This document shows, one piece after another, positions 8,751-17,290 of a stretch of 64,000 nt of DNA. A model generated the notes under the pieces. That model was not told the origin of the DNA. It ran no database searches and worked only from the letters and a program-made list of their open reading frames with translations. The translations under genes and the position numbers were made by a program. The DNA is from Nostoc sp. CHAB 5824. GTDB lineage: Bacteria > Cyanobacteriota > Cyanobacteriia > Cyanobacteriales > Nostocaceae. The stretch covers positions 112,392-176,391 of the forward strand of contig NZ_JAIVFT010000017.1 in NCBI RefSeq assembly GCF_020829665.1, read 5' to 3'. The stretch's first letter is position 1, and each line of letters starts with the position of its first letter.

Positions 8751-9938
8751 ATGCGTGTAATTTTGATGACCGGTAAAGGCGGCGTGGGCAAAACTTCCGT
8801 TGCTGCTGCAACTGGACTCCGTTGTGCGGAACTAGGCTATCAGACATTGGTTTTAAGTACAGATCCCGCTCATTCCCTGGCAGACAGTTTTGACATCGAA
8901 CTGGGACATGCACCTCAAAAAATTCGCCCAAATCTGTGGGGTGCAGAACTGGATGCCCTACAAGAACTGGAGGGAAACTGGGGTGCTGTAAAACGTTACA
9001 TTACTCAAGTTTTACAGGCAAGGGGTTTAGACGGCGTACAGGCGGAAGAATTGGCAATTTTACCAGGCATGGATGAGATTTTTGGCTTGGTAAGGATGAA
9101 ACGCCATTACGATGAAGGTGAGTTTGATGTTTTAATTATCGACTCAGCCCCCACGGGCACAGCACTGCGCTTGCTGAGTTTACCTGAAGTCGGTGGCTGG
9201 TATATGCGCCGTTTTTACAAACCATTTCAAAACATCTCCGTGGCGCTTCGCCCTCTGGTTGAACCTTTTTTTAGACCAATTGCTGGTTTTTCGCTACCAG
9301 ATAAAGAGGTGATGGATGCGCCTTATGAATTTTATGAACAAATTGAAGCTCTGGAAAAAGTATTAACAGACAATACTCAAACCTCAGTGCGTCTAGTCAC
9401 TAATCCCGAAAAGATGGTGATTAAAGAGTCTCTGCGTGCCCATGCTTATTTGAGTTTGTATAATGTTGCAACAGATTTAATAGTGGCTAATCGGATTATT
9501 CCTAGTGTTGTCCAAGACCCATTTTTCCAACGCTGGAAGGAAAGTCAGGAGCAATATCGCCAGGAAATTCATGATAATTTCCACCCTCTACCTGTGAAAG
9601 AAGTTCCACTATTTTCTGAGGAAATGTGCGGATTGGCGGCTTTAGAACGCCTGAAAGAAACACTTTATAAAGATGAAGATCCAACTCAGGTTTATTACAA
9701 AGAAACGACTATGAGAGTCGTGCAAGAGCAGAACCAATACAGCTTAGAAATTTATTTACCTGGGATTCCTAAAAACCAAGTTCAATTGAGTAAGAATGGG
9801 GACGAATTAAACATTACCATTGGCAACCACCGTCGTAACTTAGTTTTGCCGCAAGCCTTAGCAGCACTACAACCAGGAGGGGCAAAGATGGAAGACGACT
9901 ATCTTAAAATCCGCTTTGCTGACAATGTAAGAGTTTAA
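8751..9938 (+). CDS. ArsA/Get3 (TRC40) family ATPase with C-terminal HSP20-like domain
   Basis: A 395-residue deviant-Walker-A ATPase. GKGGVGKTS at the N-terminus has the signature lysine, followed by LSTDPAHSLADSF (switch I) and IIDSAPTG (switch II). Residues from about 320 form a small beta-sandwich of the ArsA HSP20-like type: YSLEIYLPG and then LNITIGNHRRNLVLP. This fusion is the standard form in cyanobacteria. Get3-type proteins hand tail-anchored proteins to membranes and ArsA proteins power arsenite export. No arsenic genes (arsB, arsC, arsR) are nearby, so a chaperone or targeting role is more likely. It is the only gene of its transcript and is followed by a terminator. Confidence 0.9.
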   Translation: MRVILMTGKGGVGKTSVAAATGLRCAELGYQTLVLSTDPAHSLADSFDIELGHAPQKIRPNLWGAELDALQELEGNWGAVKRYITQVLQARGLDGVQAEELAILPGMDEIFGLVRMKRHYDEGEFDVLIIDSAPTGTALRLLSLPEVGGWYMRRFYKPFQNISVALRPLVEPFFRPIAGFSLPDKEVMDAPYEFYEQIEALEKVLTDNTQTSVRLVTNPEKMVIKESLRAHAYLSLYNVATDLIVANRIIPSVVQDPFFQRWKESQEQYRQEIHDNFHPLPVKEVPLFSEEMCGLAALERLKETLYKDEDPTQVYYKETTMRVVQEQNQYSLEIYLPGIPKNQVQLSKNGDELNITIGNHRRNLVLPQALAALQPGGAKMEDDYLKIRFADNVRV

Positions 9939-10007
9939 GTTTGTTGCTACGGGAATGTTGGACAAAAAATCAAAGTTCAAAAGCAAGAATCTTTTCTTAT
10001 AGCTAGT

Positions 10008-10036
10008 ACAGACGCAATCTTTTAGCGTCTGTTTTT
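10008..10036 (+). terminator. rho-independent terminator of the ArsA/Get3 gene
   Basis: ACAGACGC, a 9-base loop, then GCGTCTGT with five T immediately after. The stem is 8 bp and perfect, 70 bases after the stop codon at 9938. Confidence 0.75.
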
Positions 10037-10194
10037 GTGATGTTTTCATAAAGTTTTATAAAAGGTAAATAAATATTTTTATTTAATGATTTGCCAGTAG
10101 TTTTACTGAAGACAATTTGATTAAATAAATCTGAAAATGGCTTTAGCTTTAATTATGTCACTTTGCAAATTATTAATTGATTTTGCTATAAGCA

Positions 10195-13100
10195 ATGACC
10201 TCCAACCCTGAACAAGATTTGCCCTTATGTCATCATGAAGAAAGTTTACTACGCCGCATTACAAACCGTATCCGACGAAGCTTAGAGTTTGAAGAAATTA
10301 TCACAGTGACAACGGCAGAAGTGCGATCGCTACTAAAAACTGACCGAGTGATGATTTACAAATTTAATCCCGATGGCAGTGGTCAAGTGATTGCTGAGTC
10401 AATTTACGAAAATCGGTTGCCGTCGCTACTGGGGCTGAATTTTCCTGCTGATGATATTCCAGCCACCGCCCGTGAACTATTTATTAAATCACGAGTGCGT
10501 TCTGTTGTTAATGTTGATACTCAAGAGATTGGTCAAAGTCACCTGCGTGACTTGGATAATGGAGAAACTATATCAGAAAAGATTCGTTACCGCCCTGTAG
10601 ACTCCTGCCATATTGAATATTTGACGGCAATGGGGGTAAAGTCTTCTGTAGTAGCCCCTATTCTCTATCAAGATGAACTCTGGGGGCTGCTAGTATCTCA
10701 TAATTCTGAAGCGCGTTTGATTTCAGAATATGAACTAGAAGCAGTACAGATGGTAGTCGAGCAGCTGTCAGTAGCGATCGCTCAAAGTACCCTGCTTACT
10801 CAAGTCCGCAAAGCAGCCGAACGCGAAGCGATAATTAACCGCATTGCTACCCTACTACATTCATTACCGACGATTGTATTACAACCAGCCCTAGAAGCCG
10901 CTGTTGCTGCCTTTAATGGTGTTGGTGGCAGGCTTTGCATTAGAAATGCAGCTTTAGATTTCCACAATGGTAACGTGACCAGCTTAACAGAATGCTTAAT
11001 ACCAGGAAACACTTGTATCAAGGTTTATATCTGTGGACAGCAACCTGTGATGCCAGAACAAACTATATATCCACTGATAGAGCAGTACAGTGTCTGGCAA
11101 GAACACTATAAGTCAAGTAACTACGATGTTTGGCCGATTTTAGATATATATAACACTCCCGGCTTGCGAAGTTTGCAACCTGCTTTTCAACCAACTAAAA
11201 TTCGCAGCATATTGATGATCCCACTCCAGTATCGTCAGCAGTTACTGGGCTACTTAAGTATTTTTCGGGATCAAGTAGATACAGAAACTCTATGGGCGGG
11301 GCAGTATGACAGCGATCAAAGGCAGTTGTACCCCCGACAATCCTTTGAGGTTTGGCGCGAATCTAAAAAAGGACAAGCTCAAAAATGGACGGTTGAAGAG
11401 ATTGAACTGGCTAGAAACCTCGGTAAACACTTCGCTTCAGCAGTTCAGCAGTATGAACTATACCAACAAGTACAAACCTTCAATGAAAATTTAGAAAAAC
11501 AAGTTAAAAGACGCACAGTTGAGTTGCAACGAACAGCTGAACAAGAACAGGCTGTGTTTAAAGTTATTGCCGAGATTCGAGAATCTCTGGATACAGATAC
11601 CATTTTTCAAACTACTACTAAAGAGGTTTGTCAATTAATCAAAGCTGATCGCGTTTCTGTTTATCGTTTCGATTCTAATTGGGGTGGTGAATTTGTCGGG
11701 GATTTCGAGGCTGCTAGTCCATACTGGTCGAATGAATCAGAACTAGGTATTAATACAATTTGGAATGATACCTACTTACAAGACACACAGGGAGGACGTT
11801 ACCGCAACAATGAAACATTTGCAGTCGATGACATCTACAAGATGGGGTTTGCTCAGTGTCATATCGACAATCTAGAGCAGTTTCAAATTTACGCTTTTGT
11901 GCTTGCTCCGATCTTTGTTGGGCAAAAACTTTGGGGTTTGCTGGCAACTTATCAACATACTGGCCCTCGGCAATGGAAAGCCTCTGAAGTTAATTTTCTC
12001 AGTCAGATTGCTGCCCAAATGGGGGTAGCACTCCAGCAAGCTGATTTACTCAATCAGACACGACAGCAGGCGTTAAATTTGCAACAAGCAGCAGAACAAC
12101 AACGGGTATTGTTTGAAGTTGTTGCGAAAGTTAGAGAATCTCTTGACCTAAATGCAATTTTTCAGACAACCACTCAAGAAATCTGTAAATCACTACAAGC
12201 AGATCGAGTTGCAGTCTACCGCTTCCAGGCTAATTGGAGTGGTGAATATATCGCCGAGTTTGTAGGTGATGGTTGGGTAAAATTAGTAAATGATAATACT
12301 AGTACAGTCTGGCAAGATAGCTATTTGCAGGAAACCCAAGGTGGGCGATATCGTCACAATGAAACCTTTGCAGTTGATGATATTTATCAAGCCGACCACT
12401 CTGATTGCCACGTTGCAGCTCTGGAGCAATTACAGGCAAAGGCTTATGCGATCGCACCTATATTTATCGGGCAACAGCTATGGGGCTTGCTAGCAGCTTA
12501 TCAGAACTCTGCACCCCGCCATTGGGAAGCCTCAGAAATTAAGTTCATCACTCAAATTGCCAACCAGCTTGGGGTTGCACTCCAACAAGCCCAATTGCAT
12601 AATCAAACCAAAGAGCAGACCCAAAAGCTGGCTACAGCTTTGCATGATTTACAACAAACTCAAACCCAATTGATCCAAACTGAGAAAATGTCCTCACTTG
12701 GTCAACTGGTAGCTGGTGTTGCTCACGAAATTAATAACCCGGTGAATTTCATTTATGGCAATATCAATCATGTCAATGATTACGCTGAAGATTTACTCAG
12801 TATACTAGACCTCTATTTGCAAAACTGCCCTAACCCCAACCCTGAGATTCGCAATCGCTCTGAAGAAATAGACTTAGAATTTCTCATGGAAGATTTGCCC
12901 AAAACTTTATCTTCCATGAAAGTTGGAATTGATCGCATCCGGCAAATTGTCTTGGGTTTACGGAATTTCTCCCGCCTTGACCAGGCAGAAATGAAGCCAG
13001 TTGATATTCACGAGGGCATTGATAGCACCTTGCTAATTTTGCAGCATCGCTTAAAAGCAAAACCAGAAAGTCCGGCTATTAAATTAGTCAAAGAGTACAG

Positions 13101-13503
13101 CAACCTGCCCTTAGTAGAGTGCTATGCCGGGCCACTAAATCAGGTATTTATGAATGTTTTAAGCAATGCGATCGATGCTCTAGAAGATTACAAGCAATCT
13201 CAATCAACACTTCATACCAATCAAATTACCATTCATACTGCTCTTGGAGAGCTTGAAGGCAATGTCAAGAGCGTAGTAATTCGCATTTCAGACAATGGCC
13301 CAGGAATACCCGAAGCCTTAAAGGCAAGAATCTGCGACCCATTTTTTACTACTAAGCCAGTAGGAAAAGGCACTGGTTTGGGGTTATCAATTAGTTATCA
13401 GATTGTCGTGGATAAACACGGCGGTGTGTTTAAATGTGACTCTAAACCTGGGTTAGGTACAGAATTTTGGATTGAAATCCCGGTGATACAAATCACCAAA
13501 TAG
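10195..13503 (+). CDS. knotless phytochrome / cyanobacteriochrome hybrid histidine kinase
   Basis: 1102 residues with four sensory modules and a kinase. GAF1 (about 25-200) has the phytochrome PADDIP motif and Cys138 in VDSCHIEYL. It is followed by a PHY-like module with the tongue motif PRQSF at 380-384 (YPRQSFEVWRE). No PAS domain precedes GAF1, so this is a knotless (Cph2-type) phytochrome. GAF2 and GAF3 resemble red/green cyanobacteriochromes, with Cys555 (QCHIDNL) and Cys738 (DCHVAAL), and no DXCF motif. The kinase has His844 in AGVAHEINNPVNF, the N box NVLSNAIDAL, and G boxes DNGPGIPE and GKGTGLGLSI. It should bind up to three bilins. No response regulator is adjacent. Confidence 0.92.
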   Translation: MTSNPEQDLPLCHHEESLLRRITNRIRRSLEFEEIITVTTAEVRSLLKTDRVMIYKFNPDGSGQVIAESIYENRLPSLLGLNFPADDIPATARELFIKSRVRSVVNVDTQEIGQSHLRDLDNGETISEKIRYRPVDSCHIEYLTAMGVKSSVVAPILYQDELWGLLVSHNSEARLISEYELEAVQMVVEQLSVAIAQSTLLTQVRKAAEREAIINRIATLLHSLPTIVLQPALEAAVAAFNGVGGRLCIRNAALDFHNGNVTSLTECLIPGNTCIKVYICGQQPVMPEQTIYPLIEQYSVWQEHYKSSNYDVWPILDIYNTPGLRSLQPAFQPTKIRSILMIPLQYRQQLLGYLSIFRDQVDTETLWAGQYDSDQRQLYPRQSFEVWRESKKGQAQKWTVEEIELARNLGKHFASAVQQYELYQQVQTFNENLEKQVKRRTVELQRTAEQEQAVFKVIAEIRESLDTDTIFQTTTKEVCQLIKADRVSVYRFDSNWGGEFVGDFEAASPYWSNESELGINTIWNDTYLQDTQGGRYRNNETFAVDDIYKMGFAQCHIDNLEQFQIYAFVLAPIFVGQKLWGLLATYQHTGPRQWKASEVNFLSQIAAQMGVALQQADLLNQTRQQALNLQQAAEQQRVLFEVVAKVRESLDLNAIFQTTTQEICKSLQADRVAVYRFQANWSGEYIAEFVGDGWVKLVNDNTSTVWQDSYLQETQGGRYRHNETFAVDDIYQADHSDCHVAALEQLQAKAYAIAPIFIGQQLWGLLAAYQNSAPRHWEASEIKFITQIANQLGVALQQAQLHNQTKEQTQKLATALHDLQQTQTQLIQTEKMSSLGQLVAGVAHEINNPVNFIYGNINHVNDYAEDLLSILDLYLQNCPNPNPEIRNRSEEIDLEFLMEDLPKTLSSMKVGIDRIRQIVLGLRNFSRLDQAEMKPVDIHEGIDSTLLILQHRLKAKPESPAIKLVKEYSNLPLVECYAGPLNQVFMNVLSNAIDALEDYKQSQSTLHTNQITIHTALGELEGNVKSVVIRISDNGPGIPEALKARICDPFFTTKPVGKGTGLGLSISYQIVVDKHGGVFKCDSKPGLGTEFWIEIPVIQITK

Positions 13504-13537
13504 TAGAAACACAAAATGAAACAAAAAATAAATTTAG

Positions 13538-13571
13538 TGTAGCAACTTTTAAAAAAGTTGCTACATTTTTT
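13538..13571. terminator. bidirectional terminator between the phytochrome kinase and dnaN
   Basis: TGTAGCAACTTTT/AAAAAAGTTGCTACA forms a stem of 11 or more base pairs flanked by A-rich sequence on the left and a run of T on the right. It sits between two convergent genes and can end both transcripts; the last T bases abut the dnaN stop codon. Confidence 0.75.
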
Positions 13572-14735
13572 TTAACTTCTAAGTTGCACAGGCATAGCTA
13601 AATAGGTCATTTTCAAACCACCTAATGGTGTAAAAATCACTGGAGTTAGGCTTTGATTTAAATGCATTTGAATTTCGGAAGATGGTAACTCTTTCAAGCC
13701 TTCCATCAAATATTTAATGTTAAAAGCAATTTCTATATTTTCCCCAGAAATCTGTGCCGACATTGACTCTCTACCACTGCCCACATCTTGAGCTTCACAA
13801 GATAAGGTAATTTCTTGAGCTTCGCTATCAATACTGACCTTGACAATATTATTTTTCTGATCGGCTAGCACAGCAATCCGCTCCAAAGTGGTGACGAATT
13901 GTCGCCGTTCAATTGTCACTTGCCGCTCAAATTGACGCGGAATTAGTTGTCGATAGGCAGGATATTGCCCTTCTAATGTGCGACTAGTCAAGCGCTGATT
14001 TTGCCATGCAAACACAACTTGACCTTGATCGAAATATAAAGCTACAGGTTCATCTGATGAGGCGCTATGAGCTAGCATCCGTTGGAGTTCACGTAATGCT
14101 CTAGCTGGTACTGTCACTTCTAGTTGACTAGTTCCGCCTAGAGGACGCTCATTGCTAGTTTCTACTACTGCTAGGCGATGTCCGTCGGTAGCTGCAAATT
14201 CTAGGGTATCTTGTTTAACTGTTAAATGCACTCCCGTAAGTACTTGCTTGGTTTCATCACCACTGGTAGCAAACAATGAACCCCGTAATCCCTCAATTAA
14301 TGCGGCGGTGGTGAGATGGATTACTTCTGTATTTTCAATTACAGGTAGTTCGGGAAATTCTTCAGGCCCCATTGCTCGGACTTGGTAATGTCCACTTTTG
14401 GGTGTGAGTGTGACTATTAAACCTTCTCCACCGGGTGTTGCACCTGTAAGGGCTGATTCATCATCTAGAGTGATTTCCCCTTCTGGAAGACGAGAGGTGA
14501 TGTCTACAAGTAACTTAGCAGGAAGTGCGATCGCACCACTTTGCCATACCTCTGCGTTAAAGCTGGTACGAATTCCCAAGCTGAGATCAAACGCTGTTAA
14601 GCTTACTTGGTTAGTTTCAGCATCCGCTTGTAGCAACACATTGGCAAGTACTGGATGAGTTGGTCGTGAAGGTACTGCACGACTAACGAGTGAGAGATTT
14701 GTACTGAGATCGCTTTGGGAGCAAACTAATTTCAT
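13572..14735 (-). CDS. dnaN: DNA polymerase III beta subunit (sliding clamp)
   Basis: 387 residues, normal for DnaN. Start MKLVCSQSDLS, then SRAVPSRPTHPVLANVLL, the middle domain with TDGHRLAV, and the C-terminal MPVQLRS; these match the three-domain clamp. It encircles DNA and tethers the polymerase and repair factors. It lies on the same strand as dnaA and would normally be close behind it. Here about 4.3 kb (a repeat array, a small gene on the other strand, a pAgo operon and oriC) separates the two genes. Its 5' flank holds dispersed and tandem repeats and no other gene, so it must have its own promoter. Confidence 0.97.
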   Translation of the reverse strand: MKLVCSQSDLSTNLSLVSRAVPSRPTHPVLANVLLQADAETNQVSLTAFDLSLGIRTSFNAEVWQSGAIALPAKLLVDITSRLPEGEITLDDESALTGATPGGEGLIVTLTPKSGHYQVRAMGPEEFPELPVIENTEVIHLTTAALIEGLRGSLFATSGDETKQVLTGVHLTVKQDTLEFAATDGHRLAVVETSNERPLGGTSQLEVTVPARALRELQRMLAHSASSDEPVALYFDQGQVVFAWQNQRLTSRTLEGQYPAYRQLIPRQFERQVTIERRQFVTTLERIAVLADQKNNIVKVSIDSEAQEITLSCEAQDVGSGRESMSAQISGENIEIAFNIKYLMEGLKELPSSEIQMHLNQSLTPVIFTPLGGLKMTYLAMPVQLRS

Positions 14736-14806
14736 AAGTCAGATTCAACTGGTGAAAGATATCGTAACATCCTTATGTTTATAGGCGATCGCTATTTGTT
14801 TGATTA

Positions 14807-14845
14807 GCGCGTAGGCGTAGTCCGCCACAAGCATCGCTTCTACGC
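14807..14845. repeat. small dispersed repeat (GCGTAGGCGTAG type)
   Basis: GCGCGTAGGCGTAGTCCGCC...GCATCGCTTCTACGC belongs to the family of small dispersed repeats with GCGTAG/CTACGC arms that recur at 32088, 33530, 38384, 45666 and 55384 in this window. Intergenic, upstream of dnaN. Confidence 0.45.
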
Positions 14846-14871
14846 TTCAGGCTGTCAAAATTTAAACGTTA

Positions 14872-15075
14872 GCAACAAATGCTCTTCCATGTATAAGAAA
14901 CGCTTAAGCATTTCTTGCAAATGTATAATTAGTTGTAGCAATTGCTTAATACTTTGCAACAAATGCTCTTCTATGTATAAGAAACGCTTAAGTATTTCTT
15001 GCAAAGGTATAATCAGTTGCAGCAATTGCTTAATACTTTGCAACAAATGCTCTTCCATGTATAAGAAACGCTTAA
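14872..15075. repeat. 84-bp tandem repeat array, two full copies and one partial
   Basis: Copies start at 14872, 14956 and 15040, exactly 84 bases apart, each beginning GCAACAAATGCTCTT. Copies 1 and 2 differ at only a few bases; copy 3 is cut after the CGCTTAA core. Each copy holds a near-palindrome AAGAAACGCTTAAGCATTTC-TT and the octamer GCAATTGC, so it can form hairpins. As 84 is divisible by 3, frames stay open on both strands (a 28-residue Cys-rich period on plus); this looks like a by-product of the period rather than a gene, but it is not excluded. It lies between dnaN and a small plus-strand gene, about 3.8 kb from oriC. Confidence 0.85.
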
Positions 15076-15259
15076 ATCATTGCAGCAATTGTTGTAATGA
15101 ACTTATAAAACAATTTGATACTTGAAGCTCAAATCAGTCTAAGTGAAATTAACTAAAATTTTGGAGATGCGATTGCACCTGATTTGCTATATTTTCCCAT
15201 GACAATCAAATGCAGCTTTGTATAAAACAGTACTATAAACCTAGTAGCAGAGATGCATT

Positions 15260-15700
15260 ATGGCACGTCGCAAAAGAAATTCCACCGTTTTAGAACGAGC
15301 CGATCGCCGGATTGAAAGCTTACAATCTATCAGCGTACAACTTGACTTTGGCGCAGGACTGACCATACAAGCTTATACTATGACAATTAACGATCTACGG
15401 TCTAAGCTTGCTGCCTACAACACTGCGTTATCTACCATTGACAAACTCACAGATGACGTGAAGAACGCAGAACAGGCTGTAATAGCAATGTCAGAAAAAA
15501 TGTTACTAGGAGTTGGCAGCCGTTACGGTAAAACCAGCCAGGAATACGAGATGGCGGGTGGTGTGCGACGAGGTAATACCAAGAAGAAACGAAGCGTAGT
15601 AGGTAATTCCAAAGTCACCAATCCGTTAGCAGCTGATTCTGTTCAGCCTTCTTCTGTAAATGGATCTATGAATGGGGTGTCGGGTGCGATCGTCAGTTAG
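15260..15700 (+). CDS. hypothetical cyanobacterial protein, 146 residues
   Basis: I do not recognise a named family. The start MARRKRNSTVLERADRR is basic, the middle (about 30-90) is a predicted helical segment with NDLRSKLAAYNTALSTIDKL, and the tail GGVRRGNTKKKRS is basic and low in complexity. This kind of protein, with basic ends and a helical core, occurs repeatedly in Nostoc genomes. No membrane segment or catalytic motif is seen. A DNA-associated role is possible from charge alone. It is transcribed opposite to its neighbours and ends 118 bases before the 3' end of the convergent Argonaute gene. Confidence 0.65.
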   Translation: MARRKRNSTVLERADRRIESLQSISVQLDFGAGLTIQAYTMTINDLRSKLAAYNTALSTIDKLTDDVKNAEQAVIAMSEKMLLGVGSRYGKTSQEYEMAGGVRRGNTKKKRSVVGNSKVTNPLAADSVQPSSVNGSMNGVSGAIVS

Positions 15701-15717
15701 CTAAGATCCAATAGGGA

Positions 15718-15750
15718 ATGGCACTCAGTTAAGATACAGCCCTTCCCCTA
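15718..15750. repeat. dispersed repeat ATGGCAC...GTTAAGATACAGCCCTT, copy 1
   Basis: ATGGCAC, a variable 4-5 bases, then GTTAAGATACAGCCCTT and CCCTAA is repeated at 46442-46476. This copy is followed at 15757-15769 by the perfect hairpin TCCCAG-C-CTGGGA, which may end both convergent transcripts. Confidence 0.45.
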
Positions 15751-15817
15751 AGTGCTTCCCAGCCTGGGAGAGCTGCCGCGTCCAAAAGCTTGACGTTCCA
15801 TTCTTATTCGTACACCT

Positions 15818-17290
15818 TTACATATAAAAGCGGTAATGAAACTCCAGTGGATCATTTTTACCCACATATTTCAGGATATGTCCCACTTGCCTCGCTGCTC
15901 GAATGGTGATGGGTTCTCCTCGGTCGAACTGTGTATTGTTCCAGTTCATCTTTGTCAGTGCCAAAATTTCCTGTGCTAGCGCTTTGGGCGTTTCTTCTAC
16001 ACTTTCACACCGAAACTTTAAAGGGCGTGGCACATACATACCTGGATAAGTAGAAAAAAAATCTACACTACCCCGCGTGTATAAAACGTGAGTATAATTA
16101 TCCAAACTTAACAGCGTTCCTCGTAGAGGAGGATACTTTCCATAACGGAATAGTCTAGTTCCACCTCTACTGTCGAAGCTGATAAACTCAGCTGTATCAA
16201 TACCATGTTTATCCAACGCATCCTGAAATCCTTCAAACTCCTCTGGTATAAATCGAGAAGTTTTATGTAGTACAACTCTTGCAGGTAAATTACGATGTTC
16301 TCGGCGATACATTGCTAAGGCATTAGAAAGCAATTCGGATGCATCTGATGCTGGAAGATAAGGTTGGCGATCATCTTTTGATAATTCAGCTTGCCCTCCA
16401 CGCAAAATAACTCCTTCTCCCCGCTCGTTGAAAATTTGAGCAGTGCTGGTTAGTAATTTTGAGCGATCAAGTGTTTTATAGAAGCTAATACCTACGTAGC
16501 ATGTAGTCAAATCTCGTGAATCTCTGACCAGTCGCCAGGGTGTTCCCAAAGCTTTGTAATATAAAGCAGTATAAAAATTCCAAGCACGGGTTGCCTCATC
16601 CTGGATTGTCTGAGCTTTCTGTTTGTGCTTATTCTTACTTATCTTTGACTTCTTTTTTGCGGCGTTATAGGTTGAGGGTAAGATAATTTGTGTTGGCTTT
16701 CTTAATGCCATTGCTTTTGCTTTAAATAAATCACGAAAATCTAACTCTACTTCTTTGTAATTATTTTCATTACTAGAAGTCGGTTGATTATTATCAGTAT
16801 TTTCTTCATCTACAGACATTTTTTCTAACAAGGATTCTGGTAATGCACATACTAAAACATCTGGACTAGTTTTCTCATCGATATACCGTAACTCCTCGAT
16901 AAAAAAATTGACTGTTTCACTAATAAGTGTATTTACATCTTGAATCTGAAGAAGTTTGTCAATATCTTTATTCGATATAACTGCATTCCGTCTAGAATCC
17001 ACCCTGATAGCCGCAGGTAAATTGTTTTCTTCTCCAAAGCCTGGAAATTCTGGAAAAAGGTATGGCTGCTTACTGTTCTTTGCCTCAATTCCCTGGCTGC
17101 ATTTTTCGAGCCATATTTCTAAACCCTCAACTGTTTCGGATGAACCAACAATCCCTAATTTGATTTCCTTTGGGGCAGATGTGCTGTCATAGTCAAGTGG
17201 TTTATGGTGCATCATTCCAAAGCGAATATCAATGTGTCGTCCGCCATTGCCAAATTCTAGTTCGGGTTCTTGTAAAAATTCAATCTTCAT
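15818..17290 (-). CDS. short prokaryotic Argonaute (MID-PIWI), catalytically inactive
   Basis: 490 residues: a MID part (about 1-235) with a low-complexity, basic insertion (about 160-230), then a PIWI domain (about 235-490) introduced by QDEATRAWNFYTALYYKALG, typical of short pAgos. There is no N or PAZ domain. The strand that carries the first catalytic Asp in active Argonautes reads CYVGISF, with Ser269 in its place, and the later acidic positions (LHKTSRF) are also replaced, so it should bind a guide but not cut. C-terminal residues ITIRAARQVGHILKYVG fit the guide 5'-end pocket. Its start overlaps the upstream nuclease-APAZ gene by 11 bases, so the two are translated as a pair. Confidence 0.85.
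   Translation of the reverse strand: MKIEFLQEPELEFGNGGRHIDIRFGMMHHKPLDYDSTSAPKEIKLGIVGSSETVEGLEIWLEKCSQGIEAKNSKQPYLFPEFPGFGEENNLPAAIRVDSRRNAVISNKDIDKLLQIQDVNTLISETVNFFIEELRYIDEKTSPDVLVCALPESLLEKMSVDEENTDNNQPTSSNENNYKEVELDFRDLFKAKAMALRKPTQIILPSTYNAAKKKSKISKNKHKQKAQTIQDEATRAWNFYTALYYKALGTPWRLVRDSRDLTTCYVGISFYKTLDRSKLLTSTAQIFNERGEGVILRGGQAELSKDDRQPYLPASDASELLSNALAMYRREHRNLPARVVLHKTSRFIPEEFEGFQDALDKHGIDTAEFISFDSRGGTRLFRYGKYPPLRGTLLSLDNYTHVLYTRGSVDFFSTYPGMYVPRPLKFRCESVEETPKALAQEILALTKMNWNNTQFDRGEPITIRAARQVGHILKYVGKNDPLEFHYRFYM

Noticed and set aside
8751..9938. Arsenite efflux ATPase of an ars operon
   Set aside because: No arsB, arsC, arsD or arsR next to it; the HSP20-like tail is the normal cyanobacterial form.
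14889..15125. 78-residue Cys-rich plus-strand frame (and a 67-residue minus frame) over the tandem repeats
   Set aside because: The frames follow from a repeat length divisible by 3; both strands are open equally, and no ribosome binding site or protein-like non-repeat part supports a gene.
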